Source of the DNA: Flavobacterium johnsoniae UW101
Lineage (GTDB): Bacteria; Bacteroidota; Bacteroidia; Flavobacteriales; Flavobacteriaceae
DNA: 64,000 bases
Direction: 5' to 3'
Assembly: GCF_000016645.1 (NCBI RefSeq)
Contig: NC_009441.1
Span: forward strand, 1,860,001-1,924,000
Shown: positions 44,801 to 53,240 of the stretch, in pieces
How the letters are laid out: each line of letters starts with the position of its first letter
How positions within the stretch are numbered: the first letter of the stretch is position 1
Position numbers and translations under genes: made by a program
Notes under the pieces: model-generated
Seen by the model: only the letters and a program-made list of their open reading frames with translations
Database searches by the model: none
Told to the model about the DNA's origin: nothing

Positions 44801-47800
44801 GCACACCTACAACATCAGACAATTGCAGCGGAGCAGTAACAGTAACAAATAACGCGCCGTCAAGTTTCCCATTAGGAAATACTACTGTGACTTGGACAGC
44901 TACAGATGCAGCAGGAAATACACAAACCTGTACTCAGACAGTAAAAGTTGTGGGTCCAATTGTACCAAATAAAGATACAGCTTCAATTAATGGATATGAA
45001 GGAGGAACTGCTGTTTCAAATGTTTTATCAAACGATTTGCTTAACTGTAATGCAGTTGTTAGAAATGAGGTTGAGTTAACTTTAGCTTCTACATTACCTT
45101 CAGTCTTAACTTTTGATACTACAAGTGGAGAAGTTACGGTTAAACCAAACACACCAACAGGAAAATATTCATTTGATTATAAAATCTGTGAAGTTGCGAA
45201 TACTTCAAATTGCAATACAGCAACTGTAGAAATTACAGTGACTGCACCAGCAATCCTTGCAGTAAAAGAAGATTTAGGTCCTATTAACGGAACAATCGGC
45301 GGAACAACAACATCGCTTATTGGACTGGATAAACTAAACGGAGTTCAGGCCGTTATCGGATCAAATCCGGGACAAGTTACTTTAACAGCAACGGCACCGA
45401 CAGGATTTACGATTAATGCAGACGGAACAATCACCGTAAGCGCAGGAGTTAAAAAAGGAAACTACGATATTGAATATACAATCTGCGACAATAATAATCC
45501 AGCGACAAACTGCTCAACAGCAACTTCAACAGTTGTGATAACTGCAGCAGATTTAGTTGCAAATTTAGATGCAGTTGGATCAGTAACGGGATCAAATACA
45601 TCTCAAACCCTTATCAATGTTTTTGATAACGATACTAAAAACGGATCAAAATTAGATCCGTCAGATGTTAAACTGACACCGGGAACAGACCCGAAAGGTT
45701 TCTTAACAATTGATGCAAATGGAAATGCAGTATTAGGAGCAAATGCTCCGGCAGGAAATTATGAGTTAACGTATGAAATCTGCGAACTTTTCAATCCATC
45801 AAACTGCAGTACAAACAAAGTTCAGGTAACGGTTACAGCGCCGGTAATCTTAGCAGTAAAAGAAGATTTAGGTCCTATTAACGGAACAATCGGCGGAACA
45901 ACAACCTCGCTTATTGGACTGGATAAACTAAACGGAGTTCAGGCAGTTATCGGATCAAATCCGGGACAAGTTACTTTAACCGCAGCAGCTCCGACAGGAT
46001 TTACGATTAATGCAGACGGAACAATCACTGTAAGCGCGGGAGTTAAAAAAGGAAACTACGATATTGAATATACAATCTGCGACAATAATAATCCAGCAAC
46101 AAACTGTTCAACAGCAACATCAACAGTTGTGGTAACTGCAGCAGATTTAGTTGCCAACCTAGATTCTATGGGATCAGTAACGGGAGGAAATACTTCTCAA
46201 ACGCTTATCAATGTTTTTGATAACGATACTAAAAACGGATCAAAATTAGATCCGTCAGATGTTAAACTGACACCGGGAACAGACCCGAAAGGTTTCTTAA
46301 CAATTGATGCTAATGGAAATGCAGTTTTAGGAGCAAATGCGCCGGCAGGAAATTATGAGATTACGTATGAAATCTGCGAGCTTTTTAATCCATCAAACTG
46401 CAGTACAAACAAAGTTCAGGTTACGGTTACAGCGCCTGTAATCTTAGCAGTAAAAGAAGATTTAGGTCCTATTAACGGAACAATCGGCGGAACAACAACA
46501 TCGCTTATTGGACTGGATAAACTAAACGGAGTTCAGGCCGTTATCGGATCAAATCCGGGACAAGTTACTTTAACAGCAACGGCACCGACAGGATTTACGA
46601 TTAATGCAGACGGAACAATCACCGTAAGCGCAGGAGTTAAAAAAGGAAACTACGATATTGAATATACAATATGCGACAATAATAATCCAGCGACAAACTG
46701 CTCAACAGCAACATCAACAGTAGTGGTAACTGCAGCAGATTTAGTTGCAAACTTAGATGCAGTTGGATCAGTAACGGGATCAAATACATCTCAAACGCTT
46801 ATCAATGTTTTTGATAACGATACTAAAAACGGATTAAAATTAGACCCGTCAGATGTTAAACTGACACCGGGAACAGACCCAAAAGGTTTCTTAACAATTG
46901 ATGCCAATGGAAATGCAGTTTTAGGAGCAAATGCTCAGGCAGGAAATTACGAGTTAACGTATGAAATCTGCGAGCTTTTTAATCCATCAAACTGCAGTAC
47001 AAACAAAGTTCAGGTTACAGTTACGGCACCGGTAATTGATGCTGTTGCAGAAAACATAGGCTCAGTAAACGGAAGCACAGGCGGTACAACAACTGTTTCA
47101 GTAATTATAAACGATAAATTAAACGGATCTCAGGCTGTTATTGGGTCAAATCATGGAGAAGTTATTTTATCTAAAGTAAATCTTCCAACAGGTTTTGTAT
47201 TAGAACCAGACGGACGTGTAACAGTTCCAGCCAAGACACCAATTGGAATTTACGAAATCGAATACAGTATTTGTGAAGTAACAAATACAGGAAACTGCGA
47301 TACGGCAAAAAGTACAGTAGAAGTTACAGGAGGAGTATTAGCAGCAAATCCAGACACTATTCTGTCAGTAGTTGGAATAAATCAGCCTCAGACAATTGTG
47401 AATGTTTTCGATAATGATACCAATAACACATTACCGCTTGTACCAAGTGACGTAAAACTTTCTGTAGAAGTTGCAGATCCAAAAGGATTCTTAACATTAA
47501 ATCCATACGGAACAGTAACATTGGGAGCAAATGCACCAAGAGGAACTTATGAATTAACGTATCAGATTTGTGAAGTATTAAATCAATCAAATTGCAGTTC
47601 TGGTAAGGTAGAAGTTACAGTAGAAGAGCCAACAATAACCGTTACGGCTGAAAGTTTTTGCTCAAACAACGTTCCTTACGTAACGTATAAAGTTGTGGCA
47701 GATAATTTCACACCAACAAATTTAGTAACAATTAAATGGATTGACAGCGCAAACAATGTTGTAGCAACACAAATAGAGCAGCCATTAAGCGGTACTATTT

Positions 47801-49287
47801 TATGGCCGGGAGCAGTTATCGACGGAAACGGAAATGGAGTAGACTGGCCGGGCTGGTTATTAGCAAATGGGCAATGGACAGAAGGTGCTGACGGATTCGA
47901 AAACACCAGAACTGGAGTTATAATGCAATTCTCTCTAAACCCAACAGCAGCTATTCCGGTAAGTTATCCTGCTGCAACACCGCAGTGTAATGCAAGACCA
48001 ACTTTTGTAATCATCGCAAATGATGACACAGCGGGTCCGGTAGATACAAGTAAAGGAACTAATACTGGCACTAATATTTTTGATAATGATAAACTAAACG
48101 GATTAACAGTTAATCCTGCTGATGTTATTTTAAGCACAACAGTTCCAAATGCTAATTTGACTTTAAACGCAAATGGTTCAGTAAGTGTAAAAGCTGGAAC
48201 ACCATCAGGAACGTACCAATTGACGTATCAAATATGCGATGCTTCAAACTCAAATAACTGCAGTCAGGCAGTTGTAAAAGTGGTAGTGTTAAATTCAGTT
48301 TCTCCTGTTAATCCGGTACAGCAGTTGGTTTTAACTGATGATGCTCTTGTAGCAGTTGATGGAATTAACGGTTCTCTTGAATTTGTAAATGTTTTAGATA
48401 ATGACTTATTAAACGGACAGCCAATTAATCCAGTTGATGTAATTATTAAAAACCAGTCAGGAAATTCAAATTTCGAATTTAATGCAGACGGAACAGTAAA
48501 CGTTAAACCAAATACCCCAGGAGGAACTTACGCAATTGTATATCAGGTCTGCGAAAAAGCAAACGATACAAATTGCAGTACAGCAACATTAAATGTATTT
48601 GTAGAAGTTCCGGCAATTGCATTAGTTAAAACAGCGGCATTCAATGACGAAAACAACAATACAATTGCAAATGCAGGAGAGACCATCAGCTATAGATTTA
48701 CAGTCACCAATACAGGAAACGTACCGTTAAGCGGAATCACGATTACAGATCTTCTGCCGGGAGTTGTAGTTTCAGGACAAGCTTTAGATTTAAATGTTGG
48801 CGAGTCAAACGATACTAATTTCTCAGCCCTGTACAAAATAACACAAACAGATATTAATTCTGGAAAAGTAAGCAATCAGGCAAGTGTACAAGGGAAAAGT
48901 GCAAGAGGAGTAGTTGTAGAAGACAATTCTGATTACGAAAATATCGACGGAGACAAACCTACAGTATTAGACTTAAACGGATGTAAAATTAAAGTTCTCA
49001 ATGCCTTTTCTCCAAACGGAGACCAGAAAAATGAACGATTCTACATTCAGGGATTAGAATGTTATCCTGAAAATACCGTAGAAATTTACAACCGTTGGGG
49101 AGTTCTGGTTTTTGATGTAGATCATTATAACAATGTCGACAGAGTGTTTAAAGGATATTCTTTTGGACGTACAACAATGAAACAGTCAGAAGGACTTCCG
49201 GTAGGAACTTATTTCTATATCCTGAAATACAAAGACAGCGACTCAAATCCTCACGAAACATCAGGTTATTTATACATTAATAAATAA
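41824..49287 (+). CDS. Giant cell-surface type IX secretion substrate with type-B C-terminal domain
   Basis: 2487 residues. Signal peptide to about residue 31 (STSASAQ). The next 450 residues are an adhesin-like module; a DUF11/Ig-like region follows (DLGVTKTVDNATPCVGSNVEF). Three tandem HYR domains (about 800-1040) repeat QKPTITCPS...TVTWTATDAAGNTQTC. Then come about eleven copies of a roughly 98-residue Ig/cadherin-like repeat with NVFDNDTKNG and YEICE cores, six of them in three near-identical 198-residue pairs. A DUF11 module precedes the C-terminal sorting domain (about 2385-2487, VLNAFSPNGDQKNERF to YLYINK), the gliding-motility-associated type-B signal that directs export and surface display through the type IX system. 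Adjacent SprF-like and PorE-like genes fit this. Confidence 0.92.
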   Translation: MRNSTFNWFKFFKSNCIILFFLLISTSASAQFYTTHYIAPAPWQYFSKANEIVIATNSTTTVKITVSKSDGTLVTNLTAVKGTPAVYRFAGLPKDAPAFTLNTVLNAAGLIVKGDKPISINLRNIASDALGADGSDKDIKGNAALTSFGDAGIGIRFRVGYYRDGSLGNFNNYGDQRPIYSVMAINNGTSIKINNVVTTTLNAGQSYLFTAPIGTLVESSNPVVMNTSAAIDTPGGCGDGAYNQIPPEAVLGTEYFLERGTGNNTAEQTTVVATKDDTKVTIESYSTTGALVGSPVTVTLEKAGYFYTFINGVKDVSFTASHIKADKRVAVYSGTAQKCEVDISTIAPVSECGGSNFIETAKFRNYGTGTLDYFGYILLRSGTEVVTVNGNNIANISGVGARYQIGNTGWYLINFNSQQIGSPDFLSIESNAKLTVSIVQQDGGFSMAGFFSNFAVQPEDPTFTYISGGGCTNNTATLKTPTGFAPYQWYLNGVAISGANSDTYTATKTGAYSVASTLTCGAQTQSKPVSVTLCTDLGVTKTVDNATPCVGSNVEFTVKLSNLGVNNATGVSINDLLPTGYTFVSSTQTIGNYNASTGVWSIGDVNGGITETLKITAKVNASGVYNNTAALPASTVDSNTANNSASVSTTPNPLPTASITGALTACLTTTLNAVTNAASPTYVWYKNNVVISGQTSSSLAVNSDGDYKVKVTNSSTGCEATSAASTVKVSDTEKPAKPVLADITGQCSATATAPITTDNCKGTVTGTTTDPLTYSVQGTYTINWSFNDGNGNVETATQKVIIKDTQKPTITCPSAVVVSANANSCVATGVSLGTPTTSDNCSGTVTVTNNAPSSFPLGNTTVTWTATDAAGNTQTCTQTVTVNDTQKPTITCPSNVVVSANANSCVATGVNLGTPTTSDNCSGAVTVTNNAPSSFPLGNTTVTWTATDAAGNTQTCTQTVTVNDTQKPTITCPSNVIVSANANSCVATGVNLGTPTTSDNCSGAVTVTNNAPSSFPLGNTTVTWTATDAAGNTQTCTQTVKVVGPIVPNKDTASINGYEGGTAVSNVLSNDLLNCNAVVRNEVELTLASTLPSVLTFDTTSGEVTVKPNTPTGKYSFDYKICEVANTSNCNTATVEITVTAPAILAVKEDLGPINGTIGGTTTSLIGLDKLNGVQAVIGSNPGQVTLTATAPTGFTINADGTITVSAGVKKGNYDIEYTICDNNNPATNCSTATSTVVITAADLVANLDAVGSVTGSNTSQTLINVFDNDTKNGSKLDPSDVKLTPGTDPKGFLTIDANGNAVLGANAPAGNYELTYEICELFNPSNCSTNKVQVTVTAPVILAVKEDLGPINGTIGGTTTSLIGLDKLNGVQAVIGSNPGQVTLTAAAPTGFTINADGTITVSAGVKKGNYDIEYTICDNNNPATNCSTATSTVVVTAADLVANLDSMGSVTGGNTSQTLINVFDNDTKNGSKLDPSDVKLTPGTDPKGFLTIDANGNAVLGANAPAGNYEITYEICELFNPSNCSTNKVQVTVTAPVILAVKEDLGPINGTIGGTTTSLIGLDKLNGVQAVIGSNPGQVTLTATAPTGFTINADGTITVSAGVKKGNYDIEYTICDNNNPATNCSTATSTVVVTAADLVANLDAVGSVTGSNTSQTLINVFDNDTKNGLKLDPSDVKLTPGTDPKGFLTIDANGNAVLGANAQAGNYELTYEICELFNPSNCSTNKVQVTVTAPVIDAVAENIGSVNGSTGGTTTVSVIINDKLNGSQAVIGSNHGEVILSKVNLPTGFVLEPDGRVTVPAKTPIGIYEIEYSICEVTNTGNCDTAKSTVEVTGGVLAANPDTILSVVGINQPQTIVNVFDNDTNNTLPLVPSDVKLSVEVADPKGFLTLNPYGTVTLGANAPRGTYELTYQICEVLNQSNCSSGKVEVTVEEPTITVTAESFCSNNVPYVTYKVVADNFTPTNLVTIKWIDSANNVVATQIEQPLSGTILWPGAVIDGNGNGVDWPGWLLANGQWTEGADGFENTRTGVIMQFSLNPTAAIPVSYPAATPQCNARPTFVIIANDDTAGPVDTSKGTNTGTNIFDNDKLNGLTVNPADVILSTTVPNANLTLNANGSVSVKAGTPSGTYQLTYQICDASNSNNCSQAVVKVVVLNSVSPVNPVQQLVLTDDALVAVDGINGSLEFVNVLDNDLLNGQPINPVDVIIKNQSGNSNFEFNADGTVNVKPNTPGGTYAIVYQVCEKANDTNCSTATLNVFVEVPAIALVKTAAFNDENNNTIANAGETISYRFTVTNTGNVPLSGITITDLLPGVVVSGQALDLNVGESNDTNFSALYKITQTDINSGKVSNQASVQGKSARGVVVEDNSDYENIDGDKPTVLDLNGCKIKVLNAFSPNGDQKNERFYIQGLECYPENTVEIYNRWGVLVFDVDHYNNVDRVFKGYSFGRTTMKQSEGLPVGTYFYILKYKDSDSNPHETSGYLYINK
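44221..44940 (+). repeat. Three tandem 240-bp repeats (HYR domains)
   Basis: Units begin at 44221, 44461 and 44701, each 240 bp, with high nucleotide identity (for example the CAAGTTTCCCATTAGGAAAT segment in all three). They encode the three HYR domains. Confidence 0.9.
45247..47028 (+). repeat. Three tandem 594-bp repeats in the surface protein gene
   Basis: GAAGATTTAGGTCCTATTAA recurs with a constant 594-bp period (its final bases at 45281, 45875 and 46469). Each unit encodes 198 residues and is nearly identical to the others at DNA level, with mostly silent changes. A diverged fourth unit follows to about 47630. Confidence 0.92.
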
Positions 49288-49294
49288 AAAATAC

Positions 49295-49326
49295 AAACGG
49301 CTTACGATAAGCTGAGCCGTTTTTTA
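49295..49326 (+). terminator. Terminator between the surface protein gene and the SprF-like gene
   Basis: AAACGGCT (49295-49302) pairs with AGCCGTTT (49315-49322), followed by a T run, only 12 bases before the next ATG. It would reduce expression of the downstream pair relative to the surface protein, or allow regulated read-through. Confidence 0.75.
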
Positions 49327-49337
49327 AAATCTTTAAG

Positions 49338-50249
49338 ATGAAAAAATTAGGTTTAATTTTTATGTTTTTTACCATTGTGTGTTCAGCGCAGCAAGATGCT
49401 CAGTTTACACAATACATGTACAACACTATCGGAATAAATCCGGCTTATGCAGGTTCGCGCGGCGTACTGAGTGTTTTTGGGTTATATCGTACACAATGGA
49501 TTGGTCTTGACGGAGCGCCGGAAACAAGTACTTTTTCTGTAAACACACCTTTAACCAACAGCAATTTAGGATTAGGAGTTTCTTTGGTAAACGATAAAAT
49601 CGGGCCAACGAACGAAAATACTTTATCTGCTGATTTGTCATACAGTATTCCAACATCAGAATCATTTAAACTTTCGTTTGGTATCAAGGCAACAGCCAAT
49701 CTTTTTAATCTTGATGCTAGTAAATTGAGTTATGAAGATCAAAACGACGAATTATTTCAGGACATCAAAAATAAGTTTACACCCAATATTGGAGCCGGAA
49801 TTTACTGGCATTCAGATCGTGCTTATTTAGGATTATCAGTTCCTAATTTTATCGAAACCAATCGCTATGACAATAATGATGTCGCTATTTTCAAAGAAAA
49901 AATAAACTATTACTTCATGGCAGGTTATGTATTTAATCTGGATCATTTAGAGTATATAAAATTCAAACCGGCATTGTTGACAAAAATGGTAGAAGGAGCA
50001 CCTTTGCAGGTAGATGTTTCTGGTAATTTCATGTTCAATGATAAGTTCGTTCTTGGGCTTGCTTATCGCTGGAGTGCTTCGGTAAGTGCTATGGCAGGTT
50101 TTCAGGTTACAAAAGGCATGTATATAGGATATGGTTACGATCACGAAACCACACAATTAAGAAAATACAATTCAGGATCGCATGAGATTTTCCTTCGTTT
50201 TGATTTCTTTAATAATTACAGCAAACTTACCTCACCAAGATTCTTTTAA
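49338..50249 (+). CDS. PorP/SprF family type IX secretion outer-membrane protein
   Basis: 303 residues. Signal peptide MKKLGLIFMFFTIVCSAQ followed by the PorP/SprF opening QDAQFTQYMYNTIGINPAYA and RTQWIGLDGAPETSTFSV, then alternating beta-strands of an outer-membrane barrel ending in an aromatic residue (RFF). In Flavobacterium johnsoniae, SprF is needed for secretion of SprB, a type-B substrate, and SprF-like genes usually sit next to their substrate gene as here. It is separated from the PorE-like gene by 10 bases. Confidence 0.93.
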   Translation: MKKLGLIFMFFTIVCSAQQDAQFTQYMYNTIGINPAYAGSRGVLSVFGLYRTQWIGLDGAPETSTFSVNTPLTNSNLGLGVSLVNDKIGPTNENTLSADLSYSIPTSESFKLSFGIKATANLFNLDASKLSYEDQNDELFQDIKNKFTPNIGAGIYWHSDRAYLGLSVPNFIETNRYDNNDVAIFKEKINYYFMAGYVFNLDHLEYIKFKPALLTKMVEGAPLQVDVSGNFMFNDKFVLGLAYRWSASVSAMAGFQVTKGMYIGYGYDHETTQLRKYNSGSHEIFLRFDFFNNYSKLTSPRFF

Positions 50250-50259
50250 TTGATAAATT

Positions 50260-52260
50260 ATGAAGCTTAAAAAAATACTTTTTCCCATTTTGTTGCTTTG
50301 CTTTTTTATGGCAGATGCCCAAACGGCCAGTATAAAAAATGCAGATAAAAAATACGACAGTTACGCTTACGCGGATGCTATAAAAGCCTATGAAAAATTA
50401 GTTGAAAAAGGAGTTAGAGAAGAAAGAATATTTCAAAGACTTGGAAATTCCTATTATTTCATTGGCGAATTAAAAGACGCCTTAAAATACTATCAGGAAT
50501 TATTCAGTATTAATGAAAATCAGGAAGCAGACTATTTGTATAAATATGCTCAATGCTTAAAATCAGAAGGGAATTATACTAAAGCCGATGAAATTTTAGA
50601 GAAATTCTCCCAAAAAGCACCTTCAGATAAAAGAGTCGTTTTATTCTTAAAAAACAGAAATTATTTAGAAGATATTAAATCAAATTCAGGACGTTTTGAT
50701 ATTGCAGATGCCGGAATCAACTCAAAAGATTCAGATTACGGAAGCACTATTTTAGACAATAAATTAGTCTTTACATCGGCAAGAGATACAGGTTCTATTA
50801 TCAAAAAGAATTTTAAATGGACAAATAAAGCCATTTCAACTTTATATGCTGTAGATTTAAATCCAGACGGGAGCATTGGAAAACCAATGTTGTTTCATAA
50901 ACAAAATCTGCAGGTTAACTTCAATCAGTCTACTCCCGTTTTTACAAAAGATGGTAAAACCATGTATTTTACCAGAAATAACTCAGTAGACGGAAAAAGA
51001 AAACAAAATGAAAACAAGGTCACATTTTTAAAACTATACAAAGCCGTTTTAATTAATAACGAATGGAAAGAAGTACAAGAACTTCCGTTTAACAGTGACG
51101 AATACAGCGTAGCGCATCCAGCTTTAAGTGTAGACGAAAAAACATTATATTTTGCATCAGATATGCCGGGAACGTTAGGACTTTCGGATATCTATAAAGT
51201 AAGCATACTTTCTAACGGAGGTTTTGGTGCACCAGAAAATTTAGGTCCAGAAATTAATACCGAAGGAAGAGAAACTTTTCCTTTTATTTCAGATGAAAAC
51301 GAACTTTATTTTGCCAGTGACGGAAGACCAGGTTTAGGCGGACTGGATATTTTTGTTTCTAAAATTACCAAAGAATGCACTTTTGATGAAGTACAAAATG
51401 TTGGTGAACCAATTAACAGTAAACAAGACGATTTTGCTTTTATCATTAACAGTAAAAACAGAAATGGTTTTTTCTCTTCAAACCGAGTAAACGGCCATGG
51501 ACTTGACGATGTATACCGATTTACAGAAAACAGAAGATTAATTTGCGAACAGCAGATATCCGGAACCATTACTGATCAGGAAACAAACGAAACACTTTCA
51601 AACGTTGCCTTGATTTTATTTGATGAAGCAGGTAAAACTGCTGTTGAAGCTAAATCAGATGCCAATGGAAATTATGTTTTTTCGAATGTAAAATGCGGTA
51701 AAAAGTACTATATCAAAACAGCTAAAGAAGATTATTTGTTTAAAGAAGTTTCGATAACACTGAAAAAGGCAACAGGATCTGCTTCTCTGCCAATAGCTTT
51801 AGAAAAGAAGCCAAAGCCAATTACAGCAATTCCGGTTGTAATAAAAACCAATAATTCGATTAAACCAGTTAAAGTTACCATTGCAGTTGGAACCGATTTA
51901 GGGAAATTATTAAAAATCCCGATGAACTTTTTTGATTTAGGAAAAGCCACAATCAAAAAATCGTCTGTACCTCAATTGCAAAAAATGGTCGATATGTTAA
52001 ACCAATATCCAACAATTAAAGTCGATATTCGTTCGCATACAGACAGCCGTTCATCTTCAGAAAGCAATCAGATTTTATCAGATAAAAGAGCACAGTCTAC
52101 CAAAGACTGGCTGGTAAGCAAAGGAATTAATGCAGACCGATTAACCGCAAAAGGATTTGGAGAAACACAATTAGTAAATAAATGTGCCGATGGTGTAAAA
52201 TGTACAGAACAACAACATCAGCAAAACCGACGAAGCGAGTTTATAATCGTAAGTTTGTAA
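50260..52260 (+). CDS. PorE-like OmpA family protein (TPR, PD40, carboxypeptidase-like, OmpA)
   Basis: 666 residues. Signal peptide to about residue 20. Domains in order: TPR-like helices (22-130), a WD40-like PD40 propeller (about 140-420; strands LVFTSARD, MYFTRNN, LYFASDMPG, LYFASDGRPG), a carboxypeptidase regulatory-like domain (430-500, ISGTITDQETNETLSNVALI), and a C-terminal OmpA domain (550-666) with VDIRSHTDSRSSSESNQ and the peptidoglycan-binding NRRSEFIIV. This is the order in P. gingivalis PorE (PG1058), which links the type IX machinery to peptidoglycan. Here it probably anchors the adjacent SprF-like protein or its substrate. Confidence 0.9.
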   Translation: MKLKKILFPILLLCFFMADAQTASIKNADKKYDSYAYADAIKAYEKLVEKGVREERIFQRLGNSYYFIGELKDALKYYQELFSINENQEADYLYKYAQCLKSEGNYTKADEILEKFSQKAPSDKRVVLFLKNRNYLEDIKSNSGRFDIADAGINSKDSDYGSTILDNKLVFTSARDTGSIIKKNFKWTNKAISTLYAVDLNPDGSIGKPMLFHKQNLQVNFNQSTPVFTKDGKTMYFTRNNSVDGKRKQNENKVTFLKLYKAVLINNEWKEVQELPFNSDEYSVAHPALSVDEKTLYFASDMPGTLGLSDIYKVSILSNGGFGAPENLGPEINTEGRETFPFISDENELYFASDGRPGLGGLDIFVSKITKECTFDEVQNVGEPINSKQDDFAFIINSKNRNGFFSSNRVNGHGLDDVYRFTENRRLICEQQISGTITDQETNETLSNVALILFDEAGKTAVEAKSDANGNYVFSNVKCGKKYYIKTAKEDYLFKEVSITLKKATGSASLPIALEKKPKPITAIPVVIKTNNSIKPVKVTIAVGTDLGKLLKIPMNFFDLGKATIKKSSVPQLQKMVDMLNQYPTIKVDIRSHTDSRSSSESNQILSDKRAQSTKDWLVSKGINADRLTAKGFGETQLVNKCADGVKCTEQQHQQNRRSEFIIVSL

Positions 52261-52272
52261 TTTGATTAAATG

Positions 52273-52312
52273 AAAAAGGCTTTCTAGGAATTTATTTCAG
52301 AAAGCCTTTTTT
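52273..52312 (+). terminator. Terminator after the PorE-like gene
   Basis: AAAAGGCTTTCT (52274-52285) pairs with AGAAAGCCTTTT (52299-52310), a 12-bp stem, then TT. Confidence 0.9.
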
Positions 52313-52339
52313 AATTTGGCATATTGAAAGAGATATGCC

Positions 52340-52786
52340 GCTCCGCTGGAGCTTTTAGAAATGGGATTTTGTTTGCTATAAATATTCTGCTCCTCTGGAG
52401 CATAATGTCTCATTTGCAAGAGCTCCTGCGGAGCGATATATTTATAGGCTTTTGTTTGGTATAAATATTCTGCTCCTCTGGAGCATAGTGTCTTATTTGT
52501 AAGAGCTCCAGCGGAGCGATATATTTATAGCGGGGTGAAATATTTATAGATACAGATTGATATTAAAGATAATAAAGCTCCTGCGGAGCGATATATCTGT
52601 AGGATTTTGTTTGGTATAAATATTCTGTTCCTCTGGAGCATAGTGTCTTATTGGTAAGAGCTCCAGCGGAGCGATATATTTATAGGCTTTTGTTTGGTAT
52701 AAATATTCTGCTCTCTGGAGCATAATGTCTCATTTGTAAGAGCTCCAGCGGAGCGATATATTTATAGCGGAGCGATATATTTATAG
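52340..52786. repeat. Array of ten GCTCC-NNN-GGAGC hairpins with an 83-bp period
   Basis: Ten 13-bp (one 12-bp) hairpins at 52340, 52389, 52422, 52472, 52505, 52577, 52627, 52660, 52710 and 52742. After the first, two flavours alternate: TTCTGCTCCTCTGGAGCATA and GAGCTCCAGCGGAGCGATAT. Spacings are alternately 33 and 50 bp (unit 83 bp), with one 22-bp insertion near 52530. Outer arms TATAAATAT and ATATTTATA make each unit a larger palindrome. No ORF is conserved across the units. It resembles REP/BIME-type intergenic DNA, not CRISPR. Confidence 0.85.
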
Positions 52787-52812
52787 AAAAAACATTAGGG
52801 GCGAGATATTTG

Positions 52813-53154
52813 TTATTCACCAATGACATCAGGGTTTGCAATAAACATTTGATAAATTTCGTCTAGTATTTCCATTTCATCCGTTGGAAACATTTCTAAG
52901 ACCATTTCTAAAATGAGAGCTACATTAATTGGTGAAGTTTTAATAGTATTCGAAGCTTTATGTGCATCGTAGTCCAGCGCAACAATACATAGTTTTAAGA
53001 TTTCGGCAATAACGCAGCCAAGCTCAGAATAATTTGAAAGTTTAATTTGAGCAACATTAGTATCTGATTTTGCATCTGTTGGCTTTAATGTGCTGAAATA
53101 AAGTGCGGATAATTTTTTTAGGCGTTCTAAATTTTTAATTTCATTGGTTTCCAT
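52813..53154 (-). CDS. Small helical protein of unknown function, divergent to an XRE regulator
   Basis: 113 residues, mostly helical, acidic (METNEIKNLERLKKLSALYF at the start; NVALILEMVLEMFPTDEMEI near the end), no signal peptide or transmembrane segment. I do not recognise the family. It lies between the intergenic repeat array and a divergent XRE-type regulator gene, and its promoter region contains the palindrome CGACATATATGTCG, so it is probably controlled by that regulator. A -7 box TACATTTG is present on its strand at 53168-53175. Confidence 0.68.
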   Translation of the reverse strand: METNEIKNLERLKKLSALYFSTLKPTDAKSDTNVAQIKLSNYSELGCVIAEILKLCIVALDYDAHKASNTIKTSPINVALILEMVLEMFPTDEMEILDEIYQMFIANPDVIGE

Positions 53155-53167
53155 AATATTTTTTTTA

Positions 53168-53175
53168 CAAATGTA
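53168..53175 (-). promoter_or_regulatory. -7 box of the 113-residue protein gene
   Basis: Minus-strand TACATTTG, 13 bases before the ATG at 53154. The palindrome at 53193-53206 lies just upstream, at the -33 position, which would suit repression. Confidence 0.6.
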
Positions 53176-53192
53176 AGACTATATTTTAAACA

Positions 53193-53206
53193 CGACATAT
53201 ATGTCG
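53193..53206. promoter_or_regulatory. XRE operator candidate CGACATATATGTCG
   Basis: A perfect 14-bp palindrome in the 86-base gap between the divergent genes at 53154 and 53241. It overlaps the expected -33 region of the minus-strand promoter. Position and symmetry suit binding by the adjacent XRE regulator. Confidence 0.65.
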
Positions 53207-53240
53207 GGTTGATTTTTTCCATAGTTTAATAGATTTGATT

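Noticed and set aside
43695..45152. Minus-strand ORFs repeated inside the surface protein gene
   Set aside because: They recur because the sense DNA is repetitive; antisense shadows.
41824..49287. Horizontal transfer of the surface protein gene
   Set aside because: Codon use looks slightly richer in GC within repeats, but the domain set is typical of Flavobacterium and no mobile-element boundary was found.
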